Source: Zygnema cylindricum (lineage: Eukaryota; Streptophyta; Zygnematophyceae; Zygnematales; Zygnemataceae). Taken from it: a stretch of 64,000 nt of DNA. The translations under genes were made by a program, and so were the position numbers. The notes under the pieces were generated by a model that searched no databases, had not been told where the DNA came from, and saw only the letters and a list, made by a program, of their open reading frames with translations. The first letter of the stretch is position 1, and every line of letters starts with the position of its first letter. Below are positions 48,405-61,510 of the stretch, one piece after another. The DNA is taken from positions 114,936 through 178,935 of the forward strand of contig JBBHKE010001223.1 of the NCBI GenBank assembly GCA_037447655.1. Reading direction: 5' to 3'.

Positions 48405-51105
48405 ATGAGTGACTGTGTTTACATTCGAATTACACAAAATTGCAGTTTCTGGTGAAGTTCTGGTGATAATAATTCCAAATAAGGGAAGATAGCAGAAGCG
48501 CTTGAAACCATTGAATAGGGAAGTTTAACTGGCTTTGCTTACCAGGTATTTTGAATTGACTTGACGGCATGTTTTGACATGTGTCGCATGTTCTCTTGTG
48601 CTCAAGTTGAGTTGTGAAGCTCATCGTCGATGAGATAAGTTACAACGGTTTTGATATCCCCATTGTCCCCAATAATTTCCGATAAACGTTGGTAGCAACC
48701 ATCTTGAATTAAAGAAGAAAGTTTTAGCTCAAATTCATGTTAGAAAGCACCGGATATAGCAGTATGTTGGAAAACAACCATTGGATATTTAGTTGAAATA
48801 GGGAATTTGTGTTGGTGGTTCTTTCGGCCTTTTAGGATTTTTTAGGGTTCTGGTAGTGCACAGTTCTTAGGTGAGTCAAGACGCTTGTCACTTTATGAGA
48901 AGGGTTGAGAGAAAGGGTTGAGATGGTTCTATTTTGGAGCAAAGGTCGAAGACTAAGGCCATCGTATAATTCTCCGATGAATCAAAATAAGGCATGAACT
49001 GGGCAAGGGTCGGTTTCAAGCTGTGGAGTATAAATGAAGACACAAAACAGCTACTTATTTGCTTGAAGTGATACAGTTATCAACGTTTATGTTGGGAGAT
49101 GGTTATGAAAATGTACAAGATGTTTGTGGAAAATTGTTGTTATTCCTGTCTCAAAAATGTTATCTCTGCAGTTGGTCATGTATGGCTTCACCGTTGGTTT
49201 TGTCTCTCGCAGGAAGACAAACGGAGCTCCTAATATGATTGCCTCTATCTGATAGTAGCTGGTTGTAATTTCTACTGTGTACTTTTTGCTATGTTTTTGT
49301 TAAAGTGGTGCAAAAGAAGGCAATGTTGTAACTGTATGTCTTTATCAACTGGTTTTGTGGTGCCCGTTGTTGCATGTGAGACCTAAAAGGCCCATAACTG
49401 ACTTCATGGATAGTGACGATCCGTGGACGGACGAGGTCTGGATGAGGCTACTCAACTAGGGAGGCTTTTCAGTTGTATGCTTACACTGCTTGCAAAAATT
49501 GTCCAGTTTTTGATTGTATGCCTACAATATGCTCTTGGCATGGAACCTCGAGTTTACAATTGCACGTTTCGTTTTGGCAGTGGGTGCTTCCAATATTTGT
49601 GTATGTTTAATTCCATAGTCCTCAAGTGGTACCACTACTGCATGATTCTGAATGCCTTTGAGTGTGAATTGCATTAAGTTGTATCGCTTTCCACAGCATA
49701 CCTTCACGGATTTAAAATCTTTGTTGTTAATCTTTCGAAGCTATTGGGGATTCCATACTGTGTCGACTATTATAAAATGGATCAGCTATTATTCTGGTAT
49801 CATTAAAACTTGTTGGTTTTTACATTGTAGTTTGCTTTCGATTGTTGCCAGGTCAATTAAAAGTGCTAAAAAACATGTTGTTGGAAGCAATTCACTAAGA
49901 ACTTTCGAAGAAAATTCTCGTGAAGCTAATTTCTATGTCACTTTTTTTGAGTTAGGCGTCCATGAAGGAAAGAACTACCCATGTAATGTATACGATAAAT
50001 CTCTTTTGCCTATAGAACATATTTACTTGAAATTTTCTTTGAAATTATGGCTTTTCTTAAAATTTATAGATTCCCTTTGGAAAAGGTAGATTATTGAAAT
50101 TGAAGTATCAGAGTTCTTGGTTCACACCTTCTGAACAACGCCCTGCAGTTTTATGTCTCCAGATTTTGAACTAATCAGTTTAGTGCGAGGAGACGCGTCA
50201 TACTGTACTCGACACCGCGTATCGCCATTACACCGTGAATCGCTATTAGCGTAATGAAATAGATAGCGTAATGAAACAATTAGCGTTATTTACGCTAATT
50301 GGGAATGTCATTTTTTTTGGAAATAATTTTTATTCTAATTTTTCGTATACTCTAATTTGTAAACTGCTTTGTAAAAATTTTCGGTGCAGAATATCTCCAC
50401 ACTAAAATATGTGCATGTACGAAATTGTTCAAATCGTCACTTCGTAAAATAGTGCTGGCAACACTATTTTAGTATTTTATGATTTTCGGTCAAAAAACGG
50501 TCGCACTTAACTATGGGGCATAGATGTCCCGTGCGCATATTACGCACGGTATAAACTAACGAAGGTACGCATCAAACGCTTTTGAAAAGTTAATAAAATG
50601 CGTACCTTGCTTTTTACCCGTACATTATTTTTACAATTACGTACAGTGTCCGTCTATGTTCGTACATTTTAGGGTTATTTTAGGGGATTTTTAGGGTTTC
50701 CAAGGTACATTACCGTACGTTCCTTTATATTTCAGTACAGCTTCTTTAGATATTCCGTACTACTGGGTTTTTTAGGGTCCACTTTCATACAATTTCGAAC
50801 ATTTCTGTTAAGTTTCCGTACTTTTAAGATTTTTTAGGATTTTCTAAGATTACGCTTTCCGTACGTTTTTGTATATGGCCGTACAGCGAAACTTACACGA
50901 ATTTTACGAAAAATATGAAAAAGACGAATACTACGTAGTTTTCGTAAAAAAGTTGAAATCCGTACGATTTGGACATCAACGCTATTGGCAGTGCACCAGA
51001 TTCCAGAGCCAAAGACGGGGCATCTCTAGAAGTACAGTGGAATGCCTTCGCAACCCTAGAAGCCGCAAGCCTAACTGCAATACGCATTTGCAGTCAACTT
51101 TGCCC
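48405..51105. other. intergenic region between the TMEM14-like and release factor genes
   Basis: No supported gene. Contains MITE-family ends near 50204 (TTACACCGTGAATCGCTATT, then GTTATTTACGCTAATT) and a GTAC-rich stretch at 50570-50900. An open frame of 145 codons at 49652-50089 lacks recognisable similarity, and its composition gives no support. Confidence 0.55.
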
Positions 51106-54100
51106 ATGGGCGTCATGTCCATCTTTCGCTGTCCATTGAGGTCTCCCTCTCTTTGCTTCCATCGGACAGCCGCCCAAACCTTCACCCTTCCCTCTCGTCC
51201 CTGGTGCTTAACACGTGTGCAAAGCGACTTTGTGAGACCACCAGTGGTGCATATTGGACATACTGAAAGGGGGAGTTTTAATTTAGAATCGCTGTGCAGA
51301 CATGCGAGTGTCTGTCGAATAATGACAGGAAAGGGAGTTACTTTTCGCAATGCTGTTGTAGCCATGGCAGTGATTCCTTATTCCACTTCCAGCTTCTCAG
51401 GGGAGGGATCTCAAGGTTTGACTGCAACTTTTACTGGCTCTCGGTTAAGATTTATGTCAGATTGATCTCTGTAAAAGGATTTACGGTGATTGAATATGGA
51501 CAACTTTAAACGTCGTAAGCACTAGTTTGTTGGTATTGTAAAGAATGGCAAAGGAACATTAGCTTGCCTAAACAAGCAAGCAAATTTATAACAATTATTC
51601 AGTTGTATTAAATTGGTATTAGTTTTCAAAACGAGTCTCAGTGTTATTTGAGCAATCAATTGTAAAAGCATAATTCACAAGTAGGCAATTAACAAGGGAA
51701 AATACGCATTCGCTGAACAGTACACTGTGAATCGTTATTAGAGTACGTAAATTATTAGCGTGGGGTTTATATCAGTGTTATTTATTCTAATTCAGTTTTA
51801 TACGAAGTGGCTGATTCTGACCGTTTAAAAAATTATTGTTAAGGGAAAAACTATTAGTGGCATTGATACTATTTTAGGTTTGAGAGGTAAAATTTAGGGG
51901 CACCGATATAGTGTCACTGTAGTGAGCTATAGTGAGCAGTAAGCAGTATTTGACAATTGTTAACAAGCACTTTTGAAGTTACAACAATGCCCGTCGTATA
52001 AGCGTTAAGAATTTATTTCAGTTCGTGCGAAATAAGAATATATAATAATAATTTAGTGCAAGGAGACGTGGCAAATTGTGGCCCACTCCCTTTGGAAGTG
52101 TTTTTAACACTATTTTATATATTTTCGGCCGAAAACAAGGGTCTATCGAATTTTATTGTTTCTAACTCTAATGAAGATGGGCAGTGTAGTGATGAATAAA
52201 AAAGCAAGTAATGGGCAGGTAGTTTAAAGAAATCAAATTAAACAATTTTCGTGGAAATTGTCAATTTGACAAGATACAAATAGATGCAGGACACCAAACT
52301 CTTTTTATGCCTGGTTTCGTACTACGAGTTCAATTAAATTGGGTTCATGCATTGTGCCGGACTTTTTTTGCATGTATTTGTACCATGTCGTCTTATTTAA
52401 ACAGTTTGACCCTTTGAATTGACTTGTGACAATGATGTTCTTCTTTGCATGATGTTCAGAGTTTTACGAAATCAGGAGAGGATTGGAACAAATAACTGGA
52501 AAGCTTGAAACGATCATTGCAACTGCTGACCTCCCACGGCGAAAAGCATTTATTGAAGATATGGAACAACGTGTTGGAGAGAGCAATTTATGGGATGACC
52601 CATCCAAAGCGTCAGGATTTTTGGCAAGTTTGACAGAGGCGAAGCAGGAAGTTGCTGAACTGCGAGAGTTTGAGTCAAAGGTAATGCTGCGTGTTGTTTA
52701 GGATATTTCTTTTAAGAGAAGATGTTTTTTTTGGGCGCAAGGTACAATGCATCTTTTTGCTGTAACGTGAGTGGAAACCACCAGTTGTCTTTAAATTTGT
52801 GATTTTTAACCTCCAAAACTATCAGTAGATTTGACAAGAAAGCTGTACTTCTTTGACATGTCTTATCCTTGGGTGATGGTAGAGAGGCGGCAAGAAAGGG
52901 TGTTATTTAATTCTCAAACAATTTGAGATTTTTTTTTTAGAATTTCCACAGAAGATTTAACTTTGAACTGAAACTTAGTTGCCTTCGGAGGCAATCTGTA
53001 AAATAATCAGGGAAAGAGAATAAGTCCCTGGTCAAGCACATCTTTTAGGGACGATTGATGTTCAAATTTCTCATCCGCTTCGTAGATTCAAGGTGAATTA
53101 TGGCGTTTCACAAGTTGTTGGGTATCTCAACGCCCAACATTTCTGTTAATATTTGATCAATACAACTGAATCATGATCAGAGGGCACATAATTCTGGTGT
53201 TGTGAGACATTCCGGTTGGCGTCGCTGGTTTCACTGGATGTTTTGTTGCAATTTTTGTTAACTTATTGTTTTCCCATGGAATATACTACTTTTATTTATT
53301 ACGTCCTTGGGTTGTGCGGCTCCATGGCCGTTCCCTGCTTGTCTTTGTTAATATGTCCATCGGTCCCATTTTTCGTCCCTTTCTTCTCTTTAAATTTCTT
53401 TGTTACCTCAGGTCCTACGAAATGCGAGTGTATTTTGAGTCATAGAACCACAAGCAATGATCTTCTCCAAGCCCACAGATTAGCGGCTGCTGGCCTTTTT
53501 CAATATGGAAGTAAGTCGCCCCCTAATCACTCCAGAAAATGCTTGGCTTACGACCTTAACATTTATTGACTTCTGTTCTATGCTCTACGCTCTCCTAGAA
53601 ATGTGGCCCCTGCCACCGCCCTTCCGTTTTTCCTTTCTCCTTCCATCACTCTCTCCCTCAGTTCATACGTGGTACGTTCTTGTTTGCGTCTGTATTCCAC
53701 TTGCATGTGCCTGACTACATCTAGCCTTCGGAACACAGGAACTTCCTAGTCCCATGACACGGGGGTATGAAAGTGGTTATTTCCCGTTTTGCATCGTTCT
53801 TGGCTTACTCACTGAGAACTTGATGCAGGTGGAGGATGTACGAACCATTTTGGAGCTCGTGGAGGACGAACAGACTCCTGACGCGAGCCTGTTGGAGGAG
53901 GCTGGCAACATTCTCCAGTGGCTGGGGGCAGCAATTGCACGTTATGAGGTGGCGCAGCTGCTCTCTGGGCCACATGATACGAAGAATGCACATCTAACTA
54001 TCAACGCAGGCGCGGGAGGTACAGATGCACAGGTGCAATTCAGGACTTCTTTCACTTTTTACCTGAAATGGTCCTATCACTAGTGGTATTCACACTTGCG

Positions 54101-56562
54101 GTGATACAAGAATAACTACTCTCTGGGACGTGACGTTCTGGTCACTACGTAGAATCTTGTCAATATTTTCCGTGCAGATGGCGTGAGATGGAGCCTTACA
54201 CCAGCTGTGTAGACGTTCAAATCAATTTGGAGTCATCACTTCCTGGATCGAGCCCTGCAGACGACATTTTGTTTTTTTATGTCTCGGATTGCTTTACGGA
54301 GGTGGACTGAACGAGCGAAGGAAAGGATGTTTTGTGTCAGAGTTGCCTGTTAAATTTGCCAGCATTAAATTGTAAAAAAATAAGATGTGTTGCGCATCCG
54401 GATAAAAGTGCGGCATTGTTGGATAAGGGCTATTGGAATTTGGTTGTTCCCTATTTCGTGACTCTTACCGGTTTTCACATGTTTGTGCCATTAATTGAAA
54501 TGCCGGTAACATAATCTAGCATTCTGGCTGTCTTTTAATACTATTGGCGCTCGCTGTCACCCTTATGGTGCAAATTTGTGCGGAGTTATTCACCTGAGCT
54601 GTAATTCAGGACTTTGCCTGAATAACCTCCCGGAAATGGAAAATCCGCTGGAGGTTATTCAGATATCACTGCAAGTGTGAATACCACTACCGTCATCTTA
54701 ATTTGGCGTTTTTATTTTTAATCTGTATTTTCAAGAGGCTACGACGTATTATGGGGGTTTATTTTTGTTAACATGATCAGTCAAAATAATCGCCACTATC
54801 TCAGGTTGGAAAGGAACTATTGCAAAATACAAATGTTTTTTTTTTGTGTGAGCTTGTTCTATTGTTTGTATAGGAACAACAGCTTGACAACAGATATATT
54901 ATCTTGCAGGATTGGGCAGAAATGCTCCTTCGCATGTACACACGATGGGGAGACCGTAATGGCTACAAGATCAGTGTGATTGAAAGATCCGCTGGGGAGG
55001 AGGCAGGGCTGAAGTCGGCCACAGTGGAAGTGGAAGGGCGCTATGCGTATGGTTACTTAGCAGGGGAAAAGGGTACACATCGGCTTGTTCGACAGTCACC
55101 ATTCAATTCCAAAGGCCTCCGACAAGTGAGTAGTTTCAGGGTGACTGTGGCCATGCTTTAGCATGAGCTTCAAAGGGATGTTTAGTAGAGTTTCGTATCA
55201 ATCCAGTGCACAACCAATAACTGGCAGTAACAGTATCCATGCATATTCATTGGTTAAAAATCCTGGTAAGTATCGTGTGGATGAATAATTGCCTTTCAGA
55301 TAACATCTATAAATTGTACTGTTGGTAATCAACACAGGTATACAATTCAATGTCTGATTGACAGTAAGTGTAAAATATTGGTTGTTGAAATAAATTCAAG
55401 GCGTCTAAATGTTGGATAATGTGTCTTCTTAGCGATTGTATTCCTTGTTTGAATGGTCACTAGGTTGGGTAACTTTCAACACCTTTTTGGCAGAGTCAGC
55501 TTACTCGGTGCTTGTGTCTTAGAGTTGAACTGGACAGGTTCTACTTGCCACTGACTTCTAGGACAACTTGGATGTTGTTTTGCCAGACTAGTTTTGCTGG
55601 GATAGAAGTTATGCCTATCATCGATGAATCAGTGCATGTGGAAATTCCCGATGATGACTTGGAAATCAGCACAATGCGAGCTGGTGGCAAAGGTGGACAG
55701 AATGTCAACAAAGTGGAAACTGCTGTGCGTGTGACTCATCTCCCAACTGGAATTGCTGTGAAGTGCTCTGGTATACCATCTTTCTCTCCTTTGTGTTATG
55801 TATGTCTATATTCTGTACATGTTTGTAGAAGGATTTTTTGGTCGTGTATGCTAATAGCTGGTCAGGCTGTGAGGGGAATCTACTGTAACAGCCATCCATA
55901 TGAACTTTGAATATATAGGGTATATAGTTCCATATGAACTCAGCTCATCGTACTGCGACAATATACTCTCCCCCAGCAAAAAGCTTTGAACCTGTATTTT
56001 TTGTAAAGTATATTATGAGCAGTTCAAATCTCTTGAAAACTAGTCAAGAAAAGGTTCATCTTTTTACGATAAGTTCAAATCTCTTAAAAAGTAGTCGAGA
56101 AAATGTCGATCTTTAAAACTCAAAATAATAATCAGTGAATAGTCTTCAAGTTGAAAAGGCTGTTACAATACTGCATTTGTGAAAATCACGGGTCATGTCT
56201 TCCTCTGTTGGATTATTCTGGCCCACAGTACTCAGTAGTAACTTGTTACGAATTCGTGCGCATTTGCAGAGCAACGATCGCAAGCTCAGAACAAGATGAA
56301 GGCTCTTTCTCTATTGAAAGCTAAGCTCCTGGTAATCGCTCAAGAGCAGAAACTAGCAGAAATCAAATTGATAAGGGGAGATATGGTGAAGGCAGAGTGG
56401 GGCCAGCAAATTCGGAACTATGTCCTCCATCCATACAAGCTGATTAAGGATGTGAGGACAGGTGTCGAAACCACAGATGCCTCGGCAGTTTTGGACGGAG
56501 ACCTGGATGACTTTTTGCTCGCGTACTTAAGGCACAAACAAACCACGCAGCAAGGGTCTTAA
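51106..56562 (+). CDS. PRFB: organellar peptide chain release factor 2 (prfB type)
   Basis: Six exons, all in phase: 51106-51415, 52460-52680, 53829-54032, 54910-55125, 55587-55770 and 56270-56562; about 475 residues. The first ~100 residues ([20 protein letters not shown]...) are basic, serine-rich and absent from bacterial RF2, as expected of a transit peptide; an in-frame ATG at 50869 is possible but lies in GTAC-rich DNA and would give an unlikely N-terminus. The body aligns with bacterial RF2: [19 protein letters not shown], the SPF tripeptide that reads UGA/UAA ([10 protein letters not shown]), the catalytic GGQ ([12 protein letters not shown]) that triggers hydrolysis of peptidyl-tRNA, and the C-terminal [20 protein letters not shown]. 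It would terminate organelle translation at UGA and UAA codons. Plastid (HCF109/PrfB1-like) seems likelier than mitochondrial, but the presequence cannot decide this. Confidence 0.93.
51717..51945. mobile_element. MITE-family copy in intron 1 of the release factor gene
   Basis: Left end ACAGTACACTGTGAATCGTT; the interior (TTTATATCAGTG...ATTCAGTTTTATACGAAGTG) is shared with 63303-63480. The right end is degenerate (GGCACCGATATAGTGTCAC). Confidence 0.7.
54080..54692. mobile_element. inverted-end element in intron 3 of the release factor gene
   Basis: AGTGGTATTCACACTTGCGG at the left matches, inverted, GCAAGTGTGAATACCACTA at the right. Within the right part a second inverted repeat (CTGAATAACCTCC and GGAGGTTATTCAG) forms a short hairpin. 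About 610 bp; no coding capacity seen. Confidence 0.65.
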
Positions 56563-58085
56563 TATAAGCTACTGTTTTGCTTAAATTTCTGTGAAGCCAT
56601 TAGCCGGTTATCTTTTACGTAGCTTATCAGGTTTGCTTTATGTAACTTATCACCATTAAATTGGGATCAATCGCAGTGGTGCGATTTCAATTCATTTAGT
56701 CTTTGCCTTCGTGATATTTTTGAAGGTTTTGGCAAATTCGTCTTATTGGGTTGTGTGGACGTCTATGGCGGAGGCTAAACTGCAGGTTTTGGCGAGTAAA
56801 GATCTGTAGAGAGCAATATCTGTAGTGTAATAATTTGTGAGGCACAAGGGGCAGCTAGGAAGTGAAACTGTTAGGTTAAATTCGGATTGGTTGAATACCT
56901 TACCACATTGAAGGGTCCAGGACCTACTAGTTAACCGGGTTTGACTTTCTAGCAATACGGCAGATTACATATCGACTAATGTATCATTCAGCTTGGTATG
57001 CCACACAGTTGTGCACTTATTCTTAAGTTAGGTCGTATGTACGTGGGATCAACTGAAAACTGTATGAGTCACCCTCATACCTTCAATATGTGGGTAACTG
57101 TTTTCTCGTGCAATTGCTCTTATGAAAACATCGTTCAAAGCGTAGGTTTGATGGCCGAAATGATCGGAAACGCCATATAGCCCTTATAGTAGGTTTACCA
57201 CACTATAAGTTGTATGCTGTTTACACGCCTTGTGGTGGGCAGCCATATAAGCGCTGCAAATTCTTTTCGTACATTGTACCTGGTTCAAAGATCCTTAGTT
57301 CAACAACATTGAATGGAAACTGGACATAAAGAGTCAGACCTGGTTTACAAAAGGCTAAATGGGATTTGTTAAAACCTGCAGATTCAGTCTGGAGGGCAAA
57401 AGTAATCTTCCCTGCACCAAGTAAAGTCATTTGTCCTGTATATGCCTTACATGGGAGTATATGGAATTCATTGTTCAGTGCATGCAGATGTCCCATGAGA
57501 GGCTATTCAATCATTTTTTGGCTCCCTGAGTTTAGTATAACATACCTCCGAGGAACAAACACTGTTAATAATTTTTTGTTGAAAGTGTCATCCTGAGGTA
57601 CGATGACAGGATGTAAATGCTCGTTGTCTGCATTTTTTTTTCTAAAGCCTTCTCTCGACGGCCTTAAGTCAGGTTTGAGACAGTTTTTTTCCCTGGTTGA
57701 AATTTAGGTTAACTTTCTCCGCATACTCATCACCAGGCTGGGTCTGTAGAATTTGACACTTTTATTGTAATAAACTAATAATAAAGCCAATTCAATAACT
57801 ATATAAAAAGATACCATGAGCTCATAGTAGCATCACGAGCTCAATTTTCTGACCACAACATTGAACCGTTTCCAGGTTCGACGGGGTGGGTACTAAGGTA
57901 ATAAATCCTCAACGCTATTGCGCAACTCTGCATGACAACGGGATGTATGGCCGAAAAACAATTGGAAATTCTTATGTATGTAGATTCCGTAATACGGTAG
58001 TATAATGGACTATTGGGTCATTAGTCATTACATATAGCGACTTCCATTGTTTTCGCACAGTTGAACAAATCCGATGCAAAAAAAA
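56563..58085. other. intergenic region downstream of the release factor gene
   Basis: 3' flank and spacer up to the foldback cluster. TGTAA words at 56638 and others could be poly(A) signals. No gene recognised. Confidence 0.5.
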
Positions 58086-59586
58086 GGGAATTGATCATGA
58101 CAGTGACTGTTTTGGTTGCACACAGTCACTTACGTCATTTTGTCAAAAAACGTACGTTTGAAGTACACATTGGTACAAATAAAGTACCGTTGAGTATAAA
58201 TTTGACCGGTCAATCGGTTGGACATCTTTGACTTTCATAATATTGTTTCAACCGCTTAAAATTTTGTCGCGCTTGCGAACGTCGACCGTCATAATAAAAT
58301 CAGCAATTCACACGGCCGGCGAGCGTTTACGGTGACAAAACTGTGACGACCACATGTAAATAAAATGGTTGCAGACAGTAACTTTTTGTCGTTATGTGAG
58401 CTCCACGGTGAGAGCACTTAGGGCGTATTCCCATGTAACCGATATTTTGAAACAATATTTTGGAATTTAGCGCAGATTTTACGGTGTACTTTTCAAAGTG
58501 TGCCTATGTCATTCGTTACTTGCACGTTCATTATTTTGAATATGTGGCAGATGTACACGTCGCCAATACTTGCGACACCTGTAGACGCCAACAAACTGCT
58601 GACATTTGTAGACGCCAATGATCTCGTAACAAACTGCGGACATTTGTACGCCGCAAAGAGCTCCTGCCATACTGGGACAATTGTCGACGCCAACTGTCAT
58701 TTGTTGACGCCCACACGTGAACGACATAAGCAATCGCCTACGTCTACAAAATGACATTTGTAGACGCCCACAAGTGGACAACATAAGCAAACGGAAGAAT
58801 CGCGTCACGCTTCGCGAACCAACATTTCCTAGCAATCGACCAGCGTGCGACTCGAACAAATGAATACCGGTCGGCGCTCGCACCAAACCGAACCGACACA
58901 AAAGTACAGTACCGAACGAAACAAAACATAACTGACGCGAACTGAACAAAAATTTGACTGCACGATTTCGGCCGACTCCGATTCGCCCAATATCCTAACA
59001 TTTCGCTGTCAATGTAAGACTGTAAGTATGTTGATTCGTAATAGCGTGGATCGATTTCGTCGCGCGTGACGACGCTCATTTTTTTCATATAATTTCAAAC
59101 GATATTTTTACGCCGGTTCTTTTTATTATAAAAGTTTATTTCGTTTCGTGCGTTATAATATTCCGTACGAGACTTATAGTACTTTCAGTTTCAATAGGTT
59201 TCGTTTCACTTTGCGTCTAAGTTCAATGTAACACTTAGACGATTCAATTTCAATTTTGCGGCTAAGTACTCTCACCGTGGAGCTCACATAACGACAAAAA
59301 GTTACTGTCTGCAACCATTTTATTTACATGTGGTTGCCACAGTTTTGTTACCGTAAACGCTCGCCGGCCGTGTGAATTGATGATTTTTTTATGACGGTCG
59401 ACGTTCGCAAGCGCGACAAAATTTTAAGCGGTTGAAACAATATTATGAAAGTCAAAGATGTCCAACAGATTGACCGTCAAATTTATACTCAACGGTACTT
59501 TAATGTGTACTTCAAACGTACGTATTTTGACAAATGACGTAAGTGACTGTGCGCAACCAAAACAGTCACTGTCATGATCAATTCCC
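58086..59586. mobile_element. non-autonomous DNA transposon with ~330 bp inverted ends
   Basis: 1,501 bp. The left arm 58086-58420 (GGGAATTGATCATGACAGTG...) reappears inverted at 59267-59586 (...CACTGTCATGATCAATTCCC). The flanks on both sides are A8, possibly an 8 bp target duplication, though this is ambiguous in a homopolymer. The middle (58421-59266) has repeats of GACATTTGTAGACGCC and no transposase. Ends and arm sequence (GCGAACGTCGACCGTCAT, CACGGCCGGCG) are shared with the palindrome at 60330-61357. Confidence 0.88.
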
Positions 59587-59844
59587 AAAAAAAATCGATG
59601 CGTGAAATTCGCATACATGGGTTGTTAGCTCAGGAACGACGACACATAACTGAACGCATGGGAAGATTGCCCTTAAATCACGGGGCCGTAAGAAAATTGA
59701 AGTGCACAGAATTCTACTTCTACAGTACGGTACTGTACTGTACGAGAAGTTTCTAGAACATTCAGGTACAGTACATTACCGTACTCTCTCTCAAACTTTA
59801 AAAGTACGAAGGAGCAAACAAGCGCACGAAAAGGCCACAGAGTA

Positions 59845-60070
59845 CAGGACACCGTGAATCGTTATTAGCGTCAATGTTTTTTTCGCCACTTAAAACATCT
59901 TTTCTCCGTACACATATGTCGGATAGTGAATATGACGGTTGCGATTGAAAGCTAAGATTCTCATCTTCTGATTGTTCTCAAATTGAAAATCGGACAAATG
60001 TGTACGGAGAAAAGATGTTTTAAGTGGCGAAAAAATCATTAACGCTAATAGCAATTCCAAAGGTGTACAG
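59845..60070. mobile_element. MITE with ~75 bp inverted ends and TA duplication
   Basis: 226 bp between TA dinucleotides (59843-59844 and 60071-60072). The left end CAGGACACCGTGAATCGTTA... through CTCCGTACACA is complementary to the right end TGTGTACGGAG...GGTGTACAG. Almost all hairpin. Confidence 0.88.
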
Positions 60071-60296
60071 TACAGCACACGGTGAATTGCTGTTCGCGTG
60101 ATGTCTTTTCCACCCCTGTCAACATCATATTTCCGTGCACACTTGTCGGTTTCAAAATCCAACGGTGCGATGGAAGGCAAGGTATTTTGCCTTCTGATTG
60201 GCTGTAGATTGGAGGTGTATTGGCGGTCTAGTTGGACACGTCTGCGGAGATAAAAGTGACAGAACAGAAAACAAAGAAAAAGTCAAAAAACATTGA
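60071..60296. other. repeat-derived spacer with MITE-end-like sequences
   Basis: Begins with another MITE-like end (CAGCACACGGTGAATTGCTG). Holds the segment CCGTGCACACTTGTCGG also found in intron 15 of the large gene near 25535. Confidence 0.6.
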
Positions 60297-60329
60297 AGCC
60301 GTGAATCGCTATCACGGTCAATATTTTTT

Positions 60330-61357
60330 GGGAATTGCTAATCGCAGAGACGATTTTTGCTGCGCGCAGGTAGTTGTCAAATTGTACATTTGAAGTACAG
60401 TTTCGTACAAGCTACATACCTTTAAGTTCAGATTTGACGGTCAATCCGTCGAACAACTTTGACTGACGAAATATTGTACTAGCGGTTAAAAAAGTGTCTC
60501 TCTTGCGAACGTCGACCGTCATAAAAAAATAAACAATTCACACGGCCGGCGCAGGTTTACTGTAACAAAACTGCAGCAGCCACATATAAATAAAATGGTT
60601 GCGCGCAGGTAGTTTATCACTTCACGTCTGTGAGAGCACACACTGACATTTGACTTAGCCGCAAAAATGAAATCTACTCGCGAACCGTTACACTGAACTT
60701 GGACACAAATTAATGGACGAGTACAACATGTATAAACTCGCACGAAACGAAATAAACTTCGTACAAAATAAAAAAGCGTACCCGCATGTAAATATCGATG
60801 AAACTAAAATGACGCGTCGTCACGTGTGACGTGACGACGCGTCATTTTAGTTTCACGTGACGACGCGTCATTTAGTTTCATCGATATGTACATGCGGGTA
60901 CGCTTTTTTATTTTGTACGAAGTTTATTTCGTTTCGTGCGAGTTTATACATGTTGTACGTCGTCCTTTAATTTGTGTCCAAGTTCAGTGTAACGGTTCGC
61001 GAGTAGATTTCATTTTTGCGGCTAAGTCAAATGTCAGTGTGTGCTCTCACAGACGTGAAGTGATAAACTACCTGCGCGCAGCCATTTTATTTATATGTGG
61101 CTGCCGCAGTTTTGTTACAGTAAACCTGCGCCGGCCGTGTGAATTGTTTATTTTTTTATGACGGTCGACGTTCGCAAGCGCGACACTTTTTTAACCGCCA
61201 GTACAATATTTTGCCAGTCAAAGTTGTTCGACGGATTGACCGTCAAATCTGAACTTAAAGGTACGTAGCCTGTAAGTAATTGTACTTCAAATGTACAATT
61301 TCTGACAACTACTGTATCTGCGCGCAGCGAAAATCGTCTCTGCGATTAGCAATTCCC
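60330..61357. mobile_element. ~1 kb near-perfect palindrome (foldback element) with 8 bp target duplication
   Basis: Starts GGGAATTGCTAATCGCAGAG and ends with the inverse CTCTGCGATTAGCAATTCCC; centre near 60843 at GTCACGTGTGACGTGACGAC. Arms are about 500 bp with few mismatches. TATTTTTT directly flanks both sides (60322-60329 and 61358-61365). As expected of a palindrome, the same ~74-residue open frame appears on both strands (60519-60743 minus and within 60886-61161 plus); neither is taken as a gene. Confidence 0.93.
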
Positions 61358-61510
61358 TATTTTTTTCGCCACTTTAAATTATCTTTTTTCCATGCACACG
61401 TTTCCAGTTTCCGTTTGGAGACAGCCAACCGGCAGGTAAGATACCTTCCCATGGCAACGTCGGTTCAATACCGCAACAAAATGTGCATGGAGTGAAAACG
61501 TTACTTGTCG

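Noticed and set aside
49652-50089. 145-codon open frame between the TMEM14-like and release factor genes
   Set aside because: No recognisable motif or splice pattern, AT-rich composition like the surrounding spacer.
50869-51105. Upstream extension of the release factor from the ATG at 50869
   Set aside because: The added 79 residues are rich in charged residues unlike a transit peptide and derive from GTAC-rich spacer; the ATG at 51106 gives a better presequence.
60519-61161. Two nearly identical small proteins on opposite strands
   Set aside because: They are the two arms of the palindrome; no start-site or domain support.
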